Assembly: GCA_030770545.1 (NCBI GenBank)
Contig: CM061098.1
Span: 16,458,001-16,522,000 of the forward strand
Source of the DNA: Macropodus opercularis
Taxonomy: Eukaryota > Chordata > Actinopteri > Anabantiformes > Osphronemidae
Direction: 5' to 3'
Length of the DNA stretch: 64,000 nucleotides
Shown in pieces: positions 58,441-64,000 of this stretch. The notes under the pieces are model-generated. The model did not search any database, was not told the DNA's origin, and saw nothing but the letters and a program-made list of their open reading frames with translations. How positions within the stretch are numbered: the stretch's first letter is position 1; each line of letters begins with the position of its first letter. The translations under genes and the position numbers were made by a program.

Positions 58441-58459
58441 AAAAAAAAAAAAAAAAAAA
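58441..58459 (+). repeat. Poly(A) tract marking the L1 3' end
   Basis: Nineteen or so A residues directly after CTGCTGGACAGGAC, followed by unrelated sequence. This is where a target-primed reverse-transcription copy would end. Confidence 0.7.
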
Positions 58460-58592
58460 TCTATGGCCTTTAGTCTTTAGTCCATATGAGCATGAAATGT
58501 AGATTAAATGTGACTAAATGAATCTCATCCGCTGACTGAACAGCAGCTGCTGAGGTTAAACATGTCAGCATCACACCTTTCATTTCTGTAGC

Positions 58593-58874
58593 TTACTTTT
58601 CTCTTGTGAGGCTCCCTCTCGTGTTCTGGGCTCATGATCAGTTGGGTCCATCTCATGTAAAAGCTCCTGGATCTTCCTCAGAGTCTGTTGACCGTATACC
58701 TGCACCAGAACAAATGCTGCTTCCTCTGAGTCTGTTACGTTCGTCATCGCTGAGTAACGGCTTTGATGTAGAACTTCGTAATAAATGTGACGCATCAGGC
58801 GTCTTATCTTCTCGCCATTTAAATCTGCCAATTTTTCCAACAGCTGATCTGTGACAGACACCATTTCTTCCACC
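58593..58874 (-). pseudogene. Isolated PYD-like (death-fold) exon
   Basis: On the minus strand a pyrimidine-rich acceptor (TTTTTCTTTTATTGACCAG) precedes a frame of about 94 codons, VEEMVSVTDQLLEKLADLNG to ..GASQEK, followed by a donor-like GTAAGC. The stretch LLEKLADLNGEKIRRLMRHI and, later, FVLVQVYGQQTLRKIQELL resembles the helix pattern and the 'LV..YG.Q....EVL..M' signature of PYD/FISNA-associated exons in the large fish NLR and B30.2 gene families. It lies between L1 and an inverted LTR, with no NACHT, LRR or B30.2 exon nearby. The acceptor is preceded by a T27 run. Either an orphan relic or one exon of a gene extending outside the visible signals. Family call is moderate. Confidence 0.45.
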
Positions 58875-58900
58875 TGGTCAATAAAAGAAAAAGGCTCATT

Positions 58901-58927
58901 AAAAAAAAAAAAAAAAAAAAAAAAAAA
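58901..58927. repeat. A27 homopolymer
   Basis: Twenty-seven A on the + strand, lying upstream of the PYD-like exon on the minus strand, where it reads as poly(T) next to the splice acceptor. It may instead be the poly(A) tail of a retroposed sequence on the + strand, but no matching body was recognised to its left. Confidence 0.9.
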
Positions 58928-58976
58928 CACACAAAAGAAAAAACTGGGTCGCTGGGTCCTACTGGCTGGCTCGTTC

Positions 58977-59682
58977 TGTTACAAACGCACTAACTGCACT
59001 ATACTAACTAGAGTACCAGGGGTAGGAAATGCCTGAGCCCCTGGTACTGTCTCCAATTGCCACTAGATGGCGCCAAACTAACACGAGGGGAGAACTCAAC
59101 CTCTGGAGCCTATTCCCCACTCAAGGCTCGAAATGCTAAGGGACTGCTCGACCTAGAGCCTTTGCCCACACTGCAAACTGACAAGGGCAGGACCCAATTG
59201 CATGACCCACAGACACAGAAGAAGGATAAACCAATATTTAATAAAGAATTTCAGGGCACCAAATACATAAATACTAACAAACCAAAACCTACATTCAAAC
59301 AGCACAGTCACAGACTTTCACAAAGACAGAAACAGGAATCCAGACAAGGACAAAGTTACTACACATAACACAAAACCAACTTTAACTAGGCACAAACATA
59401 CTTTAACATGAACCAAAACCCAATTCTACAAAAACACGTACAAATACCAATAATCCCAATCCCAAGAAACACTTACTACAGACGTATGGAAACAGGTAAC
59501 TCTACAAATGCGGTAATACTAATAACGAGCCAGCAACTAACAAGACACAAGGAGGAACTTAAATACAAACTCAAACAGGAAATGACAAACAGGTGAAATC
59601 AATGATGACAAACAGGAAATGGACGAAACACAAAAACCAACAAAGAAGAAGAGGGAACAAGGGCGCGCTCCAGGGGCCAAAC
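58977..59682 (-). mobile_element. LTR of the solo-LTR family, inverted copy
   Basis: About 706 bp, nearly the same length as the solo LTR at 54680-55384. On the + strand it starts TGTTACAAA, the reverse of that LTR's end, and its right part matches the reverse complement of the solo LTR 5' half: GGAACTTAAATAC, AAACAGGAAATGA, CAGGTGAAA, AAACAGGAAATGGACGAA, CCAACAAAGA and CAAGGGCGC-CTCCAGGGGC. The middle is more diverged but keeps a poly(A) hexamer (ATTAAA on the minus strand near 59238). The terminal TGTGACGG part is lost at the junction with the next element, so no target duplication can be read. Confidence 0.7.
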
Positions 59683-59688
59683 ATTCAG

Positions 59689-59920
59689 CCCAGGTGAGGA
59701 AAGGACTTAGGTGGCTAAAGATCAGGAAAGCCACAGGTCCAGACGGCATCAGTCCCAGCCTGCTCAGAAACTGTGCTGACCAGCTCTCTCAGGTGGTCAC
59801 GTACATGTTTAACCTGAGCCTGGAGACGGCCCCTGTCCTGTTATAGACCTCCTGTGTGGTTCCGGTTCCTAAGACAACGCATGCTAAGGAGCCAAACCAC
59901 TACAGACCAGTTGCCTGTGG
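59689..59920 (+). mobile_element. Rex-like LINE fragment (RT N-terminal part)
   Basis: Frame reads LKIRKATGPDGISPSLLRNC, then ADQLSQVV-YMFNLSLE, and in shifted frame CVVPVPKTTHAKEPNHYRPV. These are RT motifs 1-2 of a jockey/Rex-type LINE. Possibly the same family as the 19.5- and 24.5-kb fragments, which carry only the C-terminal part. Abuts the LTR at 59682 and L2 at 59921. Confidence 0.75.
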
Positions 59921-61215
59921 TTTTTCCATATTAAATCAAATCAACCAGTCTCTGTTTACAGGGTAGCTACCACAGGCTTTTAAGGTTGCTGTAGTCAAAC
60001 CTTTATTGGAAAAGAGCTTCTGTACTTGTCCTGTTAGATCTAAGTGCAGCATTTGATACGATGGATCACAAAATTCTATTGTAGAGACTGGAACATAACA
60101 TTGGGATTAAAGGCAAAGCACTGGGATGGTTTAAATTTGTTGAACAGATTCCAATTTGTTCATGTTCATGATCAATCTTCCATCCACACAAGAATTAGCT
60201 TTGTTGTTCCACAGGGTCCAAAACTTTTCAGTCTTTACATGTCTCCTTTCTGAAATATTATTAGGAAACACTCTATAAATTGTCATTGCTGTGCAGATGA
60301 TAATATTTGTCGATGAAACCATATGAAACAAACCAATTAGTCAAACTTCAAACTTGTTTAAAAGACATCCTGGATGTCCCATAACTTCCTTCATCTAAAT
60401 TCAGATAAAACTGAGGTTATTACAATTGGTGCTAAAAACAGACTCTCTATTGAATTAGATTGTTTCTCTGGATGACAAACTGCCAACTAGTACTTCCACC
60501 TTAGGAATATTGCTCAAATTAGGAGGATTCACATAGTGATGCTGAAAAATAATAATTGTTACCTCTAGGCTGGACTACTGTAACTCCATACTCATAGGTT
60601 GTCCCAATAACTCTCTAAAAAGCCTCCAGTTAAATCAAAATGCTGCAGCGAGAGTCTGACTGGACTTAGAAAGAGAGATCACATTTCTCCTACATTAGCT
60701 TCTCTGCATTGGCTTCCTGTAAAATCTAGGATAGAAATCTAATCTCCCTTCCAAAGCTCTTCATAATAAAGCTTCATCTTATCTTAAAGACTCACCTGCT
60801 CCCTTCAGAACGCTTGGTTGTCAGAGCGCTGGTCTACTTGTGGTTCCTAGAGTTTCTAAACGTAGAATGGGAGGCAGAGCCTTTAGCTGCCAAGCTCCTC
60901 TCCTGTGGAACCAGCTTCCAGTTCAGGTTCAAGAAGCAGACACCCTCTCTAGTTTAAAACTAGGCTTAAATCCTTTGTTTTTGACAAAGCTTATCTTTAG
61001 AGATGGTTCTAGTCACTCTGAACCATCCAAGTTAAGATGCTGGCTTAGATGCTGGGGAACCTCCTTCATTCACTGAGATCCTCTAGTTTTCTTTTTATTC
61101 TATCCACAAACATGCCACCATGTCCATGTGACGACTTTCTTTTTTTCTCTTATAGTTGTGCTTCTTCCTTTCTGTCTATCTCTCTCTCTGTGTCCTCATC
61201 TACAGGCATCGTCGT
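59921..61215 (+). mobile_element. L2-type LINE, longer but decayed copy
   Basis: Extends further 5' than the copy in L1: it includes the motif A region LLDLSAAFDTMDHKIL (frame from about 60025), then GVPQG-like (about 60205), an altered ADD region (about 60290), DKTEVITIGAK (about 60405), RLDYCNSILIG (about 60575), LHWLP (about 60700), and VPRVSKRRMGGRAFSCQAPLLWNQL at 60840-60920. Frameshifts and stops are frequent throughout, so it is older than the 51.2-kb copy. The 3' tail is missing; it stops after CTCATCTACAGGCATCGTC. Confidence 0.88.
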
Positions 61216-61379
61216 TTTGTTTTGTAGGCCAGACTGACCTTAATTAGTTTTAGTGCAAAAACACAAGCTGTATTCATGCAGCTTAAGAGACATTTTCCTT
61301 CAGATCTACCGGAATCTGGTGAGCTCCTTGAAGTGGACTTCCATGCCAAGTTCAAAAAGGGCCACTCTGACTATATCTA

Positions 61380-61425
61380 TATCTATACATATATTCATAT
61401 ACGCACATACACTCACACACACACA
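61380..61425. repeat. (TATC)/(ACAC) simple repeat
   Basis: CTATATCTATATCTATACAT followed by CACATACACTCACACACACA directly before the left inverted repeat of the Tc1-like element; part may be target site. Confidence 0.8.
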
Positions 61426-62039
61426 TACATTCACCGGCAACTTTATTAGGTTCACTTTACTAGTCCCGGATTTGACCCCTTTTGCCTTCAGAACTGCCTT
61501 AATCCTTCGTGGCATAGATTCAAAAAGGTACTGGAAACATTCCTCCATTCCATTCCTGGAGGTTTTGGTCCATATTGACATGATAGCATCACGCAGTTGC
61601 TGCAGATTTGTGGGCTACACATCCATGATGCCAATCTTCCGTTCCACCACATCCCAAAAGTGCTTTTTTGGATTGAGATCTGGTGACTGTGGAGGCCATT
61701 TGAGTACAGTGAACTCATTGTCATGTTCAAGAAACCATTCTGAGATGAATGTGCTTTATGACATGGTGCATTATCCTGCTGGAAGTAGCCATCAGAAGAT
61801 GGGTACACTGTGGTCATAAAGGGATGGACATGGTCAGCAACTATACTCAGCTGTGGCATTGACATGATGCTCAGTTGGTCCTAATGGGCCCAAAGTGTGC
61901 CAAGAAAATATCCCCCACACCAGCCTGAACCGTCTACATGCGTAAATGCGTTGAGTTGCTGCCATGTGATTGGCTGATTAGAAATTAGCATTAGCGAGCA
62001 GTTGGACAACTGTACCTAATAAAGTGGCCGGTGAGTGTA
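61426..62039 (-). mobile_element. Internally deleted Tc1-like transposon
   Basis: Both terminal inverted repeats are visible: TACATTCACCGGCAACTTTA at 61426 and onward, and on the other side ACCTAATAAAGTGGCCGGTG at 62014-62033; about 24 of 26 bases pair. On the minus strand two frames give the C-terminal third of a Tc1-type transposase: VADHVHPFMTTVYPSSDG, FQQDNAPCHKA with the second catalytic Asp, and, in a shifted frame, FESMPRRIKAVLKAKG. The DNA-binding domains and the first catalytic Asp have been deleted. At about 614 bp it is roughly half or less of a normal Tc1 element. The host cannot obtain transposase from it, but its ends could be mobilised in trans. Confidence 0.93.
61488..61865 (-). 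pseudogene. Tc1-like transposase C-terminal fragment
   Basis: A 125-codon open frame in the 61426-62039 element. It starts MSMPQLSIVADHVHPFMTTV, contains YFQQDNAPCHKAH (the QQDNAPCH block with the second Asp of the DDE triad), then goes out of frame: the expected WPPQSPDLNPIE-type region reads as SNGLHSHQISIQ. It therefore lacks a usable third acidic residue in this frame. Confidence 0.85.
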
Positions 62040-62111
62040 TATATAAAAAAAATTAAAATACCCTGCTCGCCCCCCGTGGGCGGTCTCATCCATCCGAGCT
62101 CGGGTCCTCTA

Positions 62112-62351
62112 CTAGAGGCCTGGGAGCTTGAGGGTTCTGCACAGTAGTTCTTCTTTGAGCCCCTGGTATTTCTCTAATTTCTCAAGTTCCTTCTTTCTGA
62201 TGTTAGCATCACAAGTTATTGCTATGTCAACCACAACGGCTCGTCTCTGCTGTTTGTCCAAAACCACAATGTCCGGTTGGTACGCCATTACCATTTTATC
62301 TGTCTGTATCCGGAAGTCCCACAGGATCTTGGCTCGGTCGTTCTCTACCAC
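62112..62351 (-). pseudogene. LINE restriction-like endonuclease fragment
   Basis: A 79-codon frame, VENDRAKILWDFRIQTDKM, then YQPDIVVLDKQQRRAVVVDI, with the PD and D-x-K-like pattern of the PD-(D/E)XK nuclease found at the C-terminus of R2/R4-type LINEs. It ends KYQGLKEELLCRTLKLPGL. The jump from KYQGLKEEL straight to RTLKLPGL looks like an internal deletion of several tens of codons, judging from how I recall these elements. Confidence 0.8.
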
Positions 62352-62366
62352 CTGAAAGGGTTTTGT

Positions 62367-62741
62367 CTACCTAGACCTTGGTACTTCCAGTCCGTATTCT
62401 GCAGATATGTTCCTGTACACTATACCAGCCACTTGGTAATGACGCTCCATGTATGCCTTTCCTGCCAGCATCTTACACCCTGCAGTTATGTCCTGGATTG
62501 TCTCAGAGGCCTCTTTGCACAGCCTGCACCTAGGGTCTTGTCGGGTGTGGTATATCTGGGCCTCTATTGCTCTGCTGCTCAAGGCCTGTTCCTGTGCAGC
62601 CATGATTAGTGCCTCTGTGCTGTCTTTCAGTCCAGCCCTTTCTAGGCAATGGTAGGATTTCTTGATATCAGCCACTTTAGTTATCTGGCGGTGGTACATC
62701 CCATGTAGGGGCCTGTCCTCCCATGATGGCACCTCCAGCAC
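62367..62741 (-). pseudogene. LINE zinc-knuckle region fragment
   Basis: A 124-codon frame: SWEDRPLHGMYHRQI, EALIMAAQEQALSSRAIEAQ, YHTRQDPRCRLCKEASETIQ, then DITAGCKMLAGKAY, ERHYQVAGIVYRN. In this LINE type the motif is normally CxxC...H...C; here the position I expect to be His is Asp (codon at 62490-62492), which would disable the knuckle. A stop separates it from the nuclease frame (62351-62112). Confidence 0.8.
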
Positions 62742-63133
62742 CTCTGCCTCCCCATTATTCCTGCAGGGTATCGGGTGACTGGCAGGGCATAGCTGTTAAT
62801 TGCTTGGACCTTGTTTCTACCATTGAGCTGACTCCTTAGGACTTGCCTTATTCGTTGCAGGTATTTGTTTGTTGCTGCGTTTCTTGTAGCCTCTTTGAGG
62901 TTTCCATTTGCCTGTGGGATACCAAGGTACTTGTAGCTGTTCTCAATGTCTGTTATTGTGCCCTCTGGGAGTGAGACCCCTTCTGTATGGACTACCTTCC
63001 CTCTTTTGGTCTCCATCTGGCCACACTTCTCTAGTCCGAATGACATTCCGATGTCATTGCTGTAGATCCTGGTTGTGTGGATCAGTGAGTCAATGTCTCT
63101 CTCGCTCTTGGCGTACAGCTTGATGTCATCCAT
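62681..63133 (-). pseudogene. LINE RT thumb region fragment
   Basis: A 150-codon open frame starting MDDIKLYAKSERDIDSLIHT (the Asp pair of RT motif C, with Y just upstream) and including GMSFGLEKCGQM, SYKYLGIPQANGN and INSYALPVTRYPAGI. After PAGI it runs into a different frame of downstream element sequence. Part of the element at 62080-63400; not a host gene. Confidence 0.85.
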
Positions 63134-63274
63134 GTAGAGGAGGTGACTGATTTCTGAGTTGGTATCCGTAGCCAGTCTGGTTGATTATTTGGCTAAGGGG
63201 ATTCAGACCTATGCAGAACAGCAGTGGGGACAGAGCATCTCCTTGGTATAGGCCACATTTGATGGACACTTGTG

Positions 63275-63275
<1 letters not shown>

Positions 63276-63308
<33 letters not shown>
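63276..63308. repeat. (TA)n microsatellite inside LINE RT region
   Basis: A run of about 16 TA units. It lies between the RT segments encoding KTTRGG and VSIKCGLYQG on the minus strand, so it expanded within, or was inserted into, the retrotransposon after it landed. Confidence 0.95.
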
Positions 63309-63310
<2 letters not shown>

Positions 63311-63400
63311 CCCCTCTGGTTGTCTTTAATTGCGCTTTGTGTAGAAAGTACTTCTCATTAGACATGTGACTTCCTCTGGATTGACATTGGTTTGAATTTT

Positions 63401-64000
63401 AGCCCGAGTCAGTCAAAGGGCCATTCATTTAAATTCCCAGGTAATGCATCCATATGTGTCCTGGGTTGCTCCTGTAGGAACTTCACCTGTGTCAGATTCA
63501 TCAGTACGATGCTTTCTTTTTTTTATTTTTGGAGTCGTAGGTTGCCTTCTAGTCTGTAACTGTAACTGGCTTGGACAACTTCAGTCAGGCAAGACCTGTG
63601 TGATCGCCAATATTTAGAAATGTTTGCTCAAAGTCAGTCAAGTCTAGAATCAAGGAAGAATAACACCAATTATCAAAATTATGCAAAACAGACAAAAGCA
63701 CCTCACTAATGTTTAAAGAAAGCTCAACTTCAATTCCAATGGGAATTCTAAACTGTTCATCTTTTAGTATTATCCAACACAGTGGATTTTGTGTTCACAT
63801 TGACATCTATTTCATTTATTTTGACTTGGTGCCTGTTAACCATGTATAATGGCTGTTAAGACATTGAAACCTTGCACTCTACTGTGGCAATGTGTACAGA
63901 TGGTATTTAAAAAGATAATCTGATTTCTTTATATTCACCACAAAATACATACTTTCATTTTGAATTAAAATTCTGAATGATTTGGTTCTCCAAGGCCTTC
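63401..64000. other. Right flank, no gene seen
   Basis: AT-rich sequence without recognisable coding frame, RNA gene or mobile element. A T-run lies at about 63513-63530. Confidence 0.5.

Larger units (their letters stand above)
49600..58459 (+). mobile_element. L1/Tx1-type LINE, decayed, nested insertions
   Basis: Layout from 5' to 3': short leader, ORF1 (from 49842), microsatellite spacer, ORF2 with AP endonuclease (50600-51220) and reverse transcriptase (52800-54630), a C-terminal cysteine motif (to 56357), a long GC-rich 3' UTR and a poly(A) tract at 58441-58459. Two younger elements interrupt ORF2: L2 at 51221-52799 and a solo LTR at 54680-55384. Without them the element would be about 6.6 kb. 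Multiple frameshifts make it inactive. Left border and target duplication could not be fixed. The right border rests on the poly(A). Confidence 0.85.
62080..63400 (-). mobile_element. LINE with restriction-like endonuclease (R2/R4/Rex6 type)
   Basis: Minus-strand pieces in order: IKCGLYQGDALSPLLFCIGL (RT motif B, 63280-63220), YMDDIKLYAKSERD (motif C, about 63135-63095), SYKYLGIPQANGN, LRSQLNGRNKVQAINSYALP, SWEDRPLHGMYHRQI, CRLCKEASETIQDITAGC (zinc-knuckle region) and PDIVVLDKQQRRAVVVDIAI (PD..D of the restriction-like nuclease), ending RTLKLPGL near 62120. LINEs of this type use a C-terminal nuclease rather than an AP endonuclease. The copy is 5'-truncated, frameshifted, carries a TA microsatellite and seems internally deleted. 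The exact family is uncertain. Confidence 0.85.

Overview
The window looks like nuclear DNA from a teleost fish, probably a percomorph-type genome. It is AT-rich and gene-poor, full of CA/GT, GATA and CATC microsatellites. It carries fish-typical mobile elements: a Mermaid/V-SINE-like tRNA SINE, L2-type, Rex-like, L1/Tx1-type and restriction-endonuclease-type LINEs, Tc1-like transposons and piggyBac-like MITEs. Species assignment is inference only.

Region 1 (about 1-9,300) holds the one convincing protein-coding gene, slitrk4, on the + strand. Its whole 859-codon reading frame lies in one exon (4215-6794). A likely CpG-richer 5' UTR exon ends at a consensus donor at 3381, and the acceptor is at 4171-4172. 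The product is a synaptic single-pass membrane protein with two leucine-rich-repeat blocks, one transmembrane helix and a Trk-like tyrosine tail. A probable long 3' UTR follows.

Region 2 (about 9,300-47,200) has no convincing gene. It is non-coding DNA with microsatellites, a nearly full-length SINE (15447-15795), two oppositely oriented Rex-like LINE fragments (about 19.5 and 24.5 kb), a decayed Tc1-like transposon (36225-37245), an L2 remnant at 37.8-38.8 kb split by a piggyBac-like MITE, and a second MITE copy at 34.1 kb. Several complex, balanced-composition blocks read like candidate conserved non-coding elements of a slitrk4 regulatory landscape, but this cannot be tested here.

Region 3 (47,200-63,400) is a dense nest of transposons. 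LTR-like remnants lead into an approximately 8.9-kb decayed L1/Tx1-like LINE (about 49.6-58.46 kb). That LINE was later hit by a 5'-truncated L2 element (51221-52799) and by an LTR retrotransposon now reduced to a 705-bp solo LTR with an intact 5-bp target duplication (54680-55384). Beyond it lie an isolated exon-like death-fold (PYD-like) reading frame on the minus strand (58593-58874), a second inverted LTR of the same family, further Rex and L2 fragments, an internally deleted Tc1-like transposon with both terminal inverted repeats, and a 5'-truncated LINE of the R2/R4/Rex6 type.

I found no clear new biological system. The strongest second-look items are the datable nested insertions (one with its empty site in the same window), the lone PYD-like exon, the overlapping upstream AUG and Ser-rich N-terminal insert of slitrk4, and an unexplained diverged direct repeat at 44.5/46.3 kb.
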